In this document: positions 18,148 to 25,941 of the stretch, piece by piece
How positions within the stretch are numbered: position 1 is the stretch's first letter
Layout: each line of letters opens with the position of its first letter
Assembly (NCBI GenBank): GCA_963169665.1
Contig: CAUJET010000170.1
Span: 1 to 49,363 of the forward strand
Direction: 5' to 3'
DNA from: Actinomycetota bacterium
GTDB taxonomy: Bacteria > Actinomycetota > Acidimicrobiia > Acidimicrobiales > Ilumatobacteraceae
Length of the DNA stretch: 49,363 nucleotides
Notes under the pieces: generated by a model
Told to the model about the DNA's origin: nothing
Seen by the model: only the letters and a program-made list of their open reading frames with translations
Database searches by the model: none
Made by a program: the position numbers and the translations under genes

Positions 18148-18810
18148 TCACACCACGCGGCGCAACTCCGGCGGAGCCCCGACGATGTCGCCGGGATTCG
18201 TGGAACTGCGGCCGAGCGCGGGGCGGATCGAATCACACCCGAACGCGAAGGACCTGAGCGTGACCAGAGCATCGACGATCGACACGACGTCGAGCAACGT
18301 CTCGACCCGGACCTGCGCATCCGGATCGACTCCGCCGATGGCGATCCCGAGTCCCCGCCGACCGATCCGGCGCAGTTCCGTGCTCCGTCCGGCGACGTCT
18401 GTCGCCAGGACGGATCGGTGGTCGGCGAGATCTCCGACGTCGGCCGGCGGCGCCCCGTCCCCGCCCGCTCCGATCTCGATGAGCGACAGCTTCGGTCCGC
18501 GCAGCCGCACGCCGGTCGATGGGACCTGACGTTGCCGGCGAAGCGCTTCGGCGATCTCGTCGACGGCACCACCGGGCACGAACTCCTCGAGATCCACCGT
18601 CGACAGCACACGGCGCGCGACGACGGGCAGTGGAGCATCGTTCGGGAGCAGCATCATCGTGAGTTGCGGAACGGCGGCTGCCCTGGCCAGTACCTCGGCC
18701 AGGTCGGTCGACACGTCGGGCGAGGACGCCGCATCGACGTCGGCGCACAGCATCACCTGCACCTGATCGGCCACGGCGATCTCGCACAAGCGATCGAACA
18801 ACCACGACAT
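18148..18810 (-). CDS. Protein of unknown function coupled to a STAS protein
   Basis: The protein is 220 residues, soluble and moderately acidic, with no membrane helix. It begins MSWLFDRLCEIAVADQVQVMLCADVD and includes LSLIEIGAGGDGAPPADVGDLADHRSV and ETLLDVVSIVDALVTLRSFAFGCDSIRPALG. I recognise no kinase, phosphatase or GHKL motif. The frame stays open to 19287 but the upstream part is a shadow of the STAS gene. Its ATG overlaps the STAS stop by one base (TGATG), which argues that the two are made together and possibly interact. Confidence 0.6.
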   Translation of the reverse strand: MSWLFDRLCEIAVADQVQVMLCADVDAASSPDVSTDLAEVLARAAAVPQLTMMLLPNDAPLPVVARRVLSTVDLEEFVPGGAVDEIAEALRRQRQVPSTGVRLRGPKLSLIEIGAGGDGAPPADVGDLADHRSVLATDVAGRSTELRRIGRRGLGIAIGGVDPDAQVRVETLLDVVSIVDALVTLRSFAFGCDSIRPALGRSSTNPGDIVGAPPELRRVV

Positions 18811-19175
18811 CAGGCGACCTCGCTCGCACAGCGATGGGCGCGAACTCGGATGATCGCGACGGCGACCTCGACGCTGGGCACGACCGGCACCGCTCGATCC
18901 ACGTCGGCGAGCACCAACTGCATCGTGACGGAGTGCTGCGCGCTGACCACCACCGCCTCGGCCCACATCGCTCGTTCCACCAGCCGCGGCCTCAGCAGAC
19001 GCGCAGCGGACCCCGCCAGGTGATCGACCCCGGACAGATCGACCACGAGGTCGTCGTCGACCGGCACGAACGACAACGCTGCGGCCAGCGTGTCCACGTC
19101 GTCGGCGGTCACGATCGACCCCGATGCCATCAGCAGAGCACAGCCCCGTGAACATGTCATCTCCAGGTTCAACAT
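18810..19175 (-). CDS. STAS-domain protein (anti-sigma-factor antagonist-like)
   Basis: The protein is 121 residues from ATG 19175 (MLNLEMTCSRGCALLMASGSIV); in-frame starts at 19238 and 19262 would add 21 or 29 residues. The STAS fold is seen in LLMASGSIVTADDVDTLAAALSFVPVDDDLVVDLSGVDHLAGSAARLLRPRLVERAMW, with HLAGSA at the position of the usual DSSGL phosphosite. Ser in that loop could be phosphorylated. Such domains relay signals by partner switching; its downstream coupled gene encodes an unknown protein that may be the partner. Confidence 0.7.
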   Translation of the reverse strand: MLNLEMTCSRGCALLMASGSIVTADDVDTLAAALSFVPVDDDLVVDLSGVDHLAGSAARLLRPRLVERAMWAEAVVVSAQHSVTMQLVLADVDRAVPVVPSVEVAVAIIRVRAHRCASEVA

Positions 19176-19329
19176 CGCAACATCGTCCCAACCGTCTGTC
19201 ACGAACGTGTGACGGATCGACGCCGACTTCGCTCTCATCGGGCGGCCATCGACGGTCACCACCGGCCCGGGCAGCTCTCGGCATCACGTCTGCCGTGACC
19301 GATGACGATCGGTGATGTGCCGTGAGGGC

Positions 19330-20244
19330 TCAGCTGCTCGACGGCGCCGACGACGGTTCGATCGGACGGCCGAGGTCGGAGGTGCGGAGCAGGCGTCGGT
19401 ATCGGTCGGGGCGCCGTGTGTAGAGCATGCCGAAGGTCAACGCCTCGGCCCTCTGGGCCAGGTCGAGGTTGGCGACGAGCACAGCGGGACGATCGCGCGG
19501 CGCGACGACCAGCACACGGCCGTAGGGATCGGAGATGAACGAGGACCCGAAGAACGTGAGCGGCCCCTCCGTCCCGATGCGGTTGATCGCGATCATGAAC
19601 GTCGAGTTCGCCAAACCGTTCGCCGCGATCATCTGCTGCCACATGGGTTGGGTGTCCACCGACGGTGCATTGGGTTCGTTGCCGATTGCCGTCGGATAGA
19701 CGATCACCTCGGCGCCGTCCATCGACAGCGCTCGGGCCAACTCCGGGAACCACTGGTCCCAGCAGGTCGGGAACGCGAACTGCGCGCCGGCGACCGTGAC
19801 GACCCCGGCGTCCTCGTCAGCCGGTTCGAAGTAGCGATCCTCGTGGTAGTACGGGAACTCGGGGATGTGCGTCTTGCGGGTGCGGGTCAGCATCCGACCG
19901 TCCGCATCGACGCAGATCGCCGTGTTGTACCCGCGACCCTCGGCGGTCCGCTCGTACAACGACGCGTGCACGGCGATCCCGTGCTCCCTCGCCATCTCTC
20001 GGGCGAGGGTCGCCGTCGGCCCGCCCTCGAGGTCCTCTCCGAATCGTGCCAACGCGTCGTCGACGTCGGGCTCGATGCAGAAGTACGGCGACAGGGTCAG
20101 CTCCTGGAGGAGGACGACCTCGGCGCCCTCGGCGGCCGCACGGGACACCCCATCGCGGATGACGTCGGCGTGACGCGCTGCGTCGGCGTGCCATTCGCAC
20201 TGCACCGCTCCGACGCGCAACAGCGCCCCGGTGGGCTCCTCCAT
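19330..20244 (-). CDS. aguB: N-carbamoylputrescine amidase
   Basis: The 304-residue nitrilase-superfamily enzyme hydrolyses N-carbamoylputrescine to putrescine, CO2 and ammonia. The catalytic triad is Glu48 (LLQELTLSPYF), Lys124 (RTRKTHIPEFPYYHEDRYF) and Cys161 (FPTCWDQWFPE); the KTHIP-YYHE and CWDQWFPE blocks are characteristic of AguB. I use ATG 20244; GTG 20298 would add 18 residues not typical of the family. It is divergent from the agmatine deiminase gene with a shared 131-bp control region, so both steps of agmatine breakdown are controlled together. Confidence 0.92.
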   Translation of the reverse strand: MEEPTGALLRVGAVQCEWHADAARHADVIRDGVSRAAAEGAEVVLLQELTLSPYFCIEPDVDDALARFGEDLEGGPTATLAREMAREHGIAVHASLYERTAEGRGYNTAICVDADGRMLTRTRKTHIPEFPYYHEDRYFEPADEDAGVVTVAGAQFAFPTCWDQWFPELARALSMDGAEVIVYPTAIGNEPNAPSVDTQPMWQQMIAANGLANSTFMIAINRIGTEGPLTFFGSSFISDPYGRVLVVAPRDRPAVLVANLDLAQRAEALTFGMLYTRRPDRYRRLLRTSDLGRPIEPSSAPSSS

Positions 20245-20316
20245 CCGGAACGGTGACGCAGGAGGGGTGTCGCAGAGGAGGACGCAGAAGTCGAACACGG
20301 CGCGATGCTCGCGCAG

Positions 20317-20330
20317 ACTGAATTTTCAGT
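20317..20330. promoter_or_regulatory. Palindromic operator, copy 1 (putative TetR site)
   Basis: ACTGAATTTTCAGT has perfect 6-bp arms (ACTGAA / TTCAGT) around TT. It lies in the divergent aguB-aguA control region, 27 bp centre to centre from copy 2. A TetR-family gene in the aguA operon is the obvious candidate binder. Confidence 0.6.
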
Positions 20331-20340
20331 CATCGTTTCA

Positions 20341-20369
20341 TTGACCGAATATTCAGTGTGCGACACAAT
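20341..20369 (+). promoter_or_regulatory. Candidate sigma70-type promoter for aguA, leaderless
   Basis: TTGACC (20341-20346) and CACAAT (20364-20369) are spaced by 17 bp, resembling TTGACA-N17-TATAAT. The ATG of aguA at 20376 is 7 bp after the -10 box, the expected +1 position, which would give a leaderless mRNA, common in actinobacteria. Operator copy 2 sits between the two boxes. Confidence 0.5.
20344..20357. promoter_or_regulatory. Palindromic operator, copy 2 (putative TetR site)
   Basis: ACCGAATATTCAGT matches copy 1 in 5 of 6 left-arm bases and the full right arm. Its core GAATATTC is a perfect 8-bp palindrome. The position between the presumed -35 and -10 boxes of aguA is ideal for repression. 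Confidence 0.6.
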
Positions 20370-20375
20370 CGACCC

Positions 20376-21422
20376 ATGGTCCCGCCGCGCACGCTCCGCC
20401 CCACCGATACGCCGGCCCACGACGGGTTCGCGATGCCCGCCGAGTGGGAGCCCCACGCGGGGTGTCTCATGGCCTGGCCCTCGCGGCCTGACCTGTGGGG
20501 ACATCGGCTCGCCGACGCGAAGCGCGACTACGCCGCGGTGGCGGCGGCCATCGCCGAGTGCGAGCCGGTGCTGATGGTGTGCAACCCGGGGCTGTCGAAC
20601 GAGGTCCGCGATCTGTGCGGCACCGGGGTGACGGCGATCGAGATCCCGATCAACGATTCGTGGAGTCGTGACAGCGGACCGGCATTCGTTCGATCCGACG
20701 CGGGCGACATCGCGGTCGTCGGGTTCGGCTTCAACGCGTGGGGTAACCGATGGCATCCGCACGACGACGATGCCCGCCTGTCGGAGCGCATCGCCGACCT
20801 GCTGGAGCTGCCGTTCTACCGAGCACCGTTCGTGCTCGAAGGTGGTTCGTTCTTCGTCGACGGCCAGGGCACCGTCGTGACGACCGAGCAATGCCTCCTC
20901 GACCCGAACCGCAATCCGCACCTCGACCGGAACCAGATCGAGCGAGGCCTCTGCGACTTCCTCGGCGCGAGCACCGTGGTGTGGCTCCCCTTCGGGCACA
21001 GCCTCGACACCGGGCCCAGCGGCACGGACGGCCACGTCGATGGAGTCCTCCAGTACGTGGCGCCCGGCCGGGTGATGCTCGAAGCCGTCGCCGATCCCGA
21101 GTCGCCCGAACATCTTCGTGGGCTCGCCAACCTCGAACGGCTCACCGCCGCACGCGACGCCGCCGGGCGATCGTTCGACATCGAGATCCTCGACCCCGGT
21201 CCGGACGCGACGGTCTCGTACGCCAATCACTACCTCGCCAACGGTGCCGTGATCGTTCCGATCAGCGGTGAGGCAGCTGACGGGCCGGCACTCGCCCGGC
21301 TGCGGGAGATCCACCCCGATCGACGCGTCGTGGGTGTTCCCGGCGAGGCGATCGCCTTCGGAGGTGGCGGCCCGCACTGCATCACCCAGCAGATCCCGAC
21401 CGGCGTGACCCTGACGGCATGA
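20376..21422 (+). CDS. aguA: Agmatine deiminase
   Basis: The 348-residue protein of the peptidyl-arginine-deiminase fold converts agmatine to N-carbamoylputrescine and ammonia. Landmarks are MPAEWEPHAGCLMAWPSRPDLWG at the start, NDSWSRDSGPAFV, GFGFNAWGNRWHPHDDD, VLEGGSFFVDGQGTVVTTEQCLL, GTDGHVDGVLQYV (catalytic His) and the C-terminal nucleophile Cys335 in GGGGPHCITQQ. ATG 20376 is used; a GTG at 20358 lies inside the promoter/operator. The stop overlaps the tetR gene (ATGA). With divergent aguB it makes putrescine from agmatine. Confidence 0.93.
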   Translation: MVPPRTLRPTDTPAHDGFAMPAEWEPHAGCLMAWPSRPDLWGHRLADAKRDYAAVAAAIAECEPVLMVCNPGLSNEVRDLCGTGVTAIEIPINDSWSRDSGPAFVRSDAGDIAVVGFGFNAWGNRWHPHDDDARLSERIADLLELPFYRAPFVLEGGSFFVDGQGTVVTTEQCLLDPNRNPHLDRNQIERGLCDFLGASTVVWLPFGHSLDTGPSGTDGHVDGVLQYVAPGRVMLEAVADPESPEHLRGLANLERLTAARDAAGRSFDIEILDPGPDATVSYANHYLANGAVIVPISGEAADGPALARLREIHPDRRVVGVPGEAIAFGGGGPHCITQQIPTGVTLTA

Positions 21423-22018
21423 GCCGCAGCACCGATCGCCGAACAGCACTCCTCGTCGCTGCGATCGAGGAGATCGCTCGGGCCGGTACCCGTGGGATGC
21501 GGATCGATGAAGTCGCCAAGCGTGCCGACGTCTCCCCCGCGCTCATCTACCACCACTTCGGTGACCGATCGGCCCTGCTCCAGGCCGCGCTCGAACACAT
21601 CGGCGAACAGGCCGACGCCTACACCTCCGACGCGGCGGGCGCCGGGCGAGACAGGCTGCTGGCGGTGCTCGTCGGCGAGATCCAGGACGACGATGCCGTC
21701 CGCACCAACTCCGCTGCGTGGGGAGAACTCCGCGACAGCGCCATCTTCGACGAGACGCTGCGGCCCACGATCTCAGCGTTGACCGATCGCTGGTCGAACG
21801 ACATCGCCGACCTCGTCCGACTCGGCCAGGCCGATGGATCGATCGACGGTGCCCTGGACGCCGATGCACTCGGCGTCCGCCTGTCCGCGTTCGTCGAGGG
21901 CATCAGCGGTCGCTGGCTCACCGGCACCCTCACCACCGACCACGCCCGTGCCCACTTGTTCGACACCGCCTCGGCCATCCTCGGCCCGCCGCCGACACCG
22001 CGTCGGCGACGGACCTGA
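21419..22018 (+). CDS. TetR-family regulator of the agmatine module
   Basis: The protein is 199 residues. The N-terminal TetR helix-turn-helix reads RRTALLVAAIEEIARAGTRGMRIDEVAKRADVSPALIYHHFGDRSALLQAALEH; the rest is an alpha-helical ligand domain. It is coupled to aguA by ATGA and therefore probably senses agmatine or putrescine and represses the aguB/aguA promoters at the paired ACTGAA-N2-TTCAGT palindromes. The ligand is inferred from context only. Confidence 0.88.
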   Translation: MSRSTDRRTALLVAAIEEIARAGTRGMRIDEVAKRADVSPALIYHHFGDRSALLQAALEHIGEQADAYTSDAAGAGRDRLLAVLVGEIQDDDAVRTNSAAWGELRDSAIFDETLRPTISALTDRWSNDIADLVRLGQADGSIDGALDADALGVRLSAFVEGISGRWLTGTLTTDHARAHLFDTASAILGPPPTPRRRRT

Positions 22019-22070
22019 CCCCGGGCAGGCCGTCGACCGGAATCGACAGCGGGTGCTCGAACCGCCTCCG

Positions 22071-22865
22071 TCACGCGGAGGTGAATGCCTGCTTCTTGAG
22101 CGCGCCGGCGATGAACGGTGCGTCGGCGGCGAACGTGCCGTACGCGAGCAAGTGTTCGGCGCTCGCGACCATCGCGCCCTGGGCGATGTTCGCCAGAGAG
22201 CTGCCCACCGAGATTCGTCGGGCGCCCCGCTCCGCGAGCGTCGCGACATCCGGTCCGCCCGGCAGCAGCAGCACGTTCACAGGTGCGCCGAGCGCCGCGA
22301 CGGCAGCGACCTGCTCGGCCGAAACCAGCAACGGGGCGTACAACACCTCCGCTCCCGCCGCGAGGTATCCACGCAGCCGGGTCAGGGTGTCGGCGAAGTC
22401 GTCGACGCCACGCAGGTGGTTCTCGCACCGTGCCGTCAGCACCAGTCCGCGTTCCGCAGCGGCAGTCGCCGCCGCTCGCACACGTTCGGTGGCGACGTCG
22501 ACCGCGTCGATGCTGTCGGTTTCCGGGTTCCAGTCCTCGATCGAGAGTCCTGCCGCGCCTGCGTCGGCGAGCAGGTGCACAGTCGCGGCGATGCCATCGG
22601 CGGTCTCGGCGAAGCACCGCTCCGCATCGACGTTGAGCGGAACCGAACTCGCGCGTGTCAACGCAGCGACATGCGCGACCAACTCGTCCCGCGTGACCTG
22701 CATGTCGTCACGCCCGAGGGTGGCGGCGAAACCGGCGCTGGTCGTGGCGAGCGCGGGAAAGCCGAGCGCGTCCAGCAGCCGGGCACTGCCGACGTCGAAC
22801 GGATTGGGCATCACGAAGCAGCCAGCCTGATGGAGATCACGGAATCGATCGGTCACGGTGTGCAT
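22071..22865 (-). CDS. Isocitrate lyase / PEP mutase superfamily enzyme
   Basis: The 264-residue TIM-barrel protein is of the short PEPM/ICL type. Blocks seen are FVMPNPFDVGSARLLDALGFPALATTSAGFAATLGRDD, PLNVDAERCF, AGLSIEDWNP (metal-binding acidic residues) and LTARCENHL. The catalytic loop KKCG of true isocitrate lyases is not present, so it is more likely an oxaloacetate decarboxylase- or carboxyvinyl-phosphonate-like enzyme of unknown substrate. ATG 22865 is preferred over the in-frame start at 22889. It is convergent with tetR. Confidence 0.8.
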   Translation of the reverse strand: MHTVTDRFRDLHQAGCFVMPNPFDVGSARLLDALGFPALATTSAGFAATLGRDDMQVTRDELVAHVAALTRASSVPLNVDAERCFAETADGIAATVHLLADAGAAGLSIEDWNPETDSIDAVDVATERVRAAATAAAERGLVLTARCENHLRGVDDFADTLTRLRGYLAAGAEVLYAPLLVSAEQVAAVAALGAPVNVLLLPGGPDVATLAERGARRISVGSSLANIAQGAMVASAEHLLAYGTFAADAPFIAGALKKQAFTSA

Positions 22866-23138
22866 CGTCCGACACTGACAGCTCGCCATCGCCAGGTACA
22901 GCGAGATTCGGCCACGGACGTCGACCCGACCGTCGGGTACACCTCGGAGCGAGGCGCGGAGCGGGTTTCGAGAACGGTCTCGGGCGCGCTGTAGATCTCG
23001 GGCGTGTCGCGTACCGCCGCAGCAGCCGTGCTCCCTGTGCGTCCGTCAGCCGCATCTCGCGCCAGCGATGCTGCTGACGCTGCCCGGCGACTCAGCATCC
23101 GGACGCTCCTCGTCCGGATGCAGGTCTACGTTGGATCC

Positions 23139-23741
23139 ATGATCGAGGTCGAGGGATACCGGATCGAACGACTGTCGGCGGAGACATGGTCGGCATTCGC
23201 TGCACTCGTGGAGCGTCAGTCGGGTCTGTTCACGAGCTGCTGGTGCACGAACTTCCACTGCCACCCCGACCCCCCGGAACGCAAGGAGATCGGCAACCGG
23301 GCGTTCAAGGAACGCCTCGTCCGCGACGGTCGGGCGCACGCTGCACTCGTGTTCGATGGCGACGAGGCCATCGCGTGGGCGCAGTACGGCAGCATCGACG
23401 AACTGCCCAACATCCACCATCGCAAGGAGTAGGAGCGAACCGTCGAGGAGAGGCCCGACATGCGCATCACGTGCGTGTTCGTCGATCGCCGTCGCCGAAA
23501 GGCAGGCCTGGCCGAGATCGCAGTTCGCGGCGCGCTCGCGCTGATCGCCGAGGACGGCGGCGGCCGCGTGGAGTCGTACCCGCACGACATCCCGGCGGAC
23601 AAGAAGATGTCCTCCTCGTTCATCTACAACGGCACGCGCACCATGTACGAACGAATCGGCTTCGACTACGACCGACCGAAGGGCCTCGGGAACTGCGTGA
23701 TGACCGTGGTGGTCGCACCGCCGCAACGTCGCCACCCTTGA
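23139..23741 (+). pseudogene. GNAT acetyltransferase interrupted by an in-frame amber codon
   Basis: Two pieces in the same frame together make one ordinary GNAT protein of about 200 codons. Piece 1 (23139-23432) ends LPNIHHRKE and a TAG at 23430-23432; piece 2 continues ERTVEERPDMRITCVFVDRRRRKAGLAEIAVRGALALI and runs to 23741. In relatives I recall, the sequence reads HRKEYE..., so the TAG sits where a Tyr codon (TAC/TAT) belongs, a single-base change. The acetyl-CoA-binding motif (RRRKAGLAE) is in the second part. It is either a recent pseudogene, a sequencing error, or rare read-through; ATG 23460 could start a truncated product. Confidence 0.8.
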
Positions 23742-23764
23742 CGCACTGGGGATGTGCGGGCGCG

Positions 23765-25135
23765 CTACGGCCGCACGTCGTCGGCGACCGCGTCGAGCTC
23801 GGTGAGCAACTCCCCGCGTTGCTCCGGGTGGTCGAGCAGATCGAGCATCGTGGCCCACCATGCGCGCTGTAGCTCGAACGGCATCATGTCGCCTGCGGCG
23901 AACCGCACCGCCGTGGCGTCCACGAGCCTCGCCGCGATGGCTCGCTCCACCGGATCCGAGTAGACGTCGAGCGGGATCTCGCGGTTGACCGAGGTGAACC
24001 CTCCGAGCTCGATCCACGTCTGCTGCGCCACGGGACCGGCCAGGTACTCGAGGAACGATCGGGCTTCGGGTGTGTCGTGGAGCATCACGACGAGATCGCC
24101 ACCGACCATGTCGGTCCCGGCGAGATCAGGGTCGACGGGCGGGAACGGGAACGTCGCGTAGTCGGTCCCCGGTGTCAGGTCGGGGAATCGGTCGGTGATG
24201 AACGCCCGGGCGAACGACGACATCGGATACATGTACGCGGTCGGCGGATCGGTGTACATCGGGTACGAGCCGGCCGCATCCGTGGTGTCGAGGATGCCGT
24301 CGATCCCGCCGAGGACGTAGCCCTCATGATGAACGACGCCGTCGAACCGTTCGAACGCGCCGTCGACGCACGGATCGGTCCACGGGACCTCGCCGGCGAC
24401 CCACCCGTCGTAGGCCTCCGTCCCGCAACCCGTGAGGACGAGTTGGGAGACCCAGTCGGTGAGCGCCCAGCCAGCCGCCGGGCTGGCCGGCGCGACCACG
24501 GAGAACGGGGTCTGCCCGTCGGCCACCATCCGATCCGCCAGCGACATGAGTTCGTCGAACGTCGACGGGATCTCGTAGCCGCGACCCGCGAACTCGGCCG
24601 GGTCGTACCAGACCGCCGACTTGTCGTTGATCTTGAACGGGACGCCGTAGCGCACGCCGTCGGAACTGCCCAGCGCGAGCCACGTGTCGCTGTACGCGGA
24701 CGTCAGCCTGCCCGGATCGAGCACGTCGTCGAGCGGTACCAGGTTCCCGTCACGGGCGAGTTCGTGCAGCAGTCCCGGGTTGGGCAGGATCGCGATGTCG
24801 GGGAGGTCACCCGATGCCAGGCCATCGGCCACCGTCGCAGCGACGTCACGGGTGCCCTGCCACGTCACGGTCGCCCCGCTGTCGTCTTCCCAACGAGCCG
24901 CGACCGCGTCGAAGCTCTCCAGCTCCGGCCCGCTCCACAGCCCGACGACCGACACTCCCGTGTCCGGCGCTGCAGTGGACGGCGTCACCGTCGAGGTCTC
25001 CGGTGCCGACAACGTCGAGGCTGCCGACGCCGAACCATCAGTGGAGGACGAACCGGAGCAGGCGGCCAGGAGTGCAGCGGCCACGATGACCACCGGGAGG
25101 CTCGCCCGTCGTGCCACGTGCAATGCGGTGGACAT
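23765..25135 (-). CDS. Extracellular solute-binding lipoprotein (family 1, sugar-type), orphan
   Basis: The protein is 456 residues from ATG 25135 (ATGs at 25144 and 25147 add 3 or 4 residues). Signal peptide and lipobox ALLAAC give a lipid-anchored Cys near 27, followed by a Ser/Thr linker. The fold signals of family 1 binding proteins are present: VVGLWSGPELESFDAVAARWEDDSG, DLPDIAILPNPGLLHELARDGNLVPLDD, YGVPFKINDKSAVWYDP, TFDELMSLADRM and VGGDLVVMLHDTPEARSFLEYLAG. No permease or ATPase genes are adjacent, so it must use transporter parts encoded elsewhere. The ligand is unknown. Confidence 0.85.
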   Translation of the reverse strand: MSTALHVARRASLPVVIVAAALLAACSGSSSTDGSASAASTLSAPETSTVTPSTAAPDTGVSVVGLWSGPELESFDAVAARWEDDSGATVTWQGTRDVAATVADGLASGDLPDIAILPNPGLLHELARDGNLVPLDDVLDPGRLTSAYSDTWLALGSSDGVRYGVPFKINDKSAVWYDPAEFAGRGYEIPSTFDELMSLADRMVADGQTPFSVVAPASPAAGWALTDWVSQLVLTGCGTEAYDGWVAGEVPWTDPCVDGAFERFDGVVHHEGYVLGGIDGILDTTDAAGSYPMYTDPPTAYMYPMSSFARAFITDRFPDLTPGTDYATFPFPPVDPDLAGTDMVGGDLVVMLHDTPEARSFLEYLAGPVAQQTWIELGGFTSVNREIPLDVYSDPVERAIAARLVDATAVRFAAGDMMPFELQRAWWATMLDLLDHPEQRGELLTELDAVADDVRP

Positions 25136-25343
25136 GCCACTCATCATTGCCGCGTCAGAGCACGCGCCTGGCCGTGTCGTTGCCGGCGAATCCACCCGAC
25201 CACACTCTCCTTGGTCTGCCGTACTCGGAAGGCCCCAACCTTTCGCCGGTTCCCACCATCGACGCGACGGAGCGTTGCCTGCGGCCGACAGCTTCGGCTG
25301 GTCCGACGACACGTCTGCTTCGAGCGACCCGATCGGCCGCTCC

Positions 25344-25769
25344 TCAGTCGGATCTCCCGTTGTTGCGGACGGCAGCGAACGCATCGGTGGACCACCATGC
25401 CCACGCGACGAGCACGGGCTGGAAGAACAGGCGGGTGCGTCTGGCGCTGTCGGAGTTCAAGCCGAACGCGTCCTCACCATCGATGAACTGACTGATGTTG
25501 CCCGGGAACACGGCGATGAAGAACAGTCCCGCTGCGAGACCGAGCAAGGAGCGGCGTCGTCGAACGGCGATCAACGCCGCTCCGAGCGCGATCTCGACGA
25601 GACCGGACAGGACGACGACGACGTTCTTGTCGATCCCGACCCAGTCGGGTACCTGAGCCTGGAAGTCCTCGCGGGCGAACGTCAGGTGGCCGAGCCCGGC
25701 GAAGACGAGTCCGCCACCGAGGACGACCCGTGCAACGGAGCGAATGCGGTCCGATCGAGCGGTGGTCAT
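25344..25769 (-). CDS. DoxX-family membrane protein
   Basis: The protein is 141 residues with about four membrane helices (roughly 12-28, 48-66, 73-90 and 112-130). GLVFAGLGHLTFAREDFQAQVPDWVG, LSGLVEIALGAALIAV and FPGNISQFIDG are typical of actinobacterial DoxX-like proteins. They are of uncertain role, associated with thiol stress or quinone-linked processes. The frame begins with ATG 25769 (MTTARSDRIRSV). It ends about 200 bp before the solute-binding gene, so co-transcription is possible but not evident. Confidence 0.8.
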   Translation of the reverse strand: MTTARSDRIRSVARVVLGGGLVFAGLGHLTFAREDFQAQVPDWVGIDKNVVVVLSGLVEIALGAALIAVRRRRSLLGLAAGLFFIAVFPGNISQFIDGEDAFGLNSDSARRTRLFFQPVLVAWAWWSTDAFAAVRNNGRSD

Positions 25770-25941
25770 GTGTCCACCGTACGGGGACTGTCAGCGCCCA
25801 CGGGTCTGCTTGCTCGAGTCGGATCGGGACCGACTCGGCAACGGGAGTGTGTGCATCGGATCCGTGGTGGTCGCGTGCGATGAGGACATTGGTTTCGGGA
25901 GAGCAGGCTCGCCACAACGACCCATCACGCTGGCCTGATGC

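Noticed and set aside
23046..24017. Minus-strand 323-codon frame across the acetyltransferase pseudogene
   Set aside because: It has no recognisable domain, is antisense to a clear GNAT sequence and runs into the solute-binding gene.
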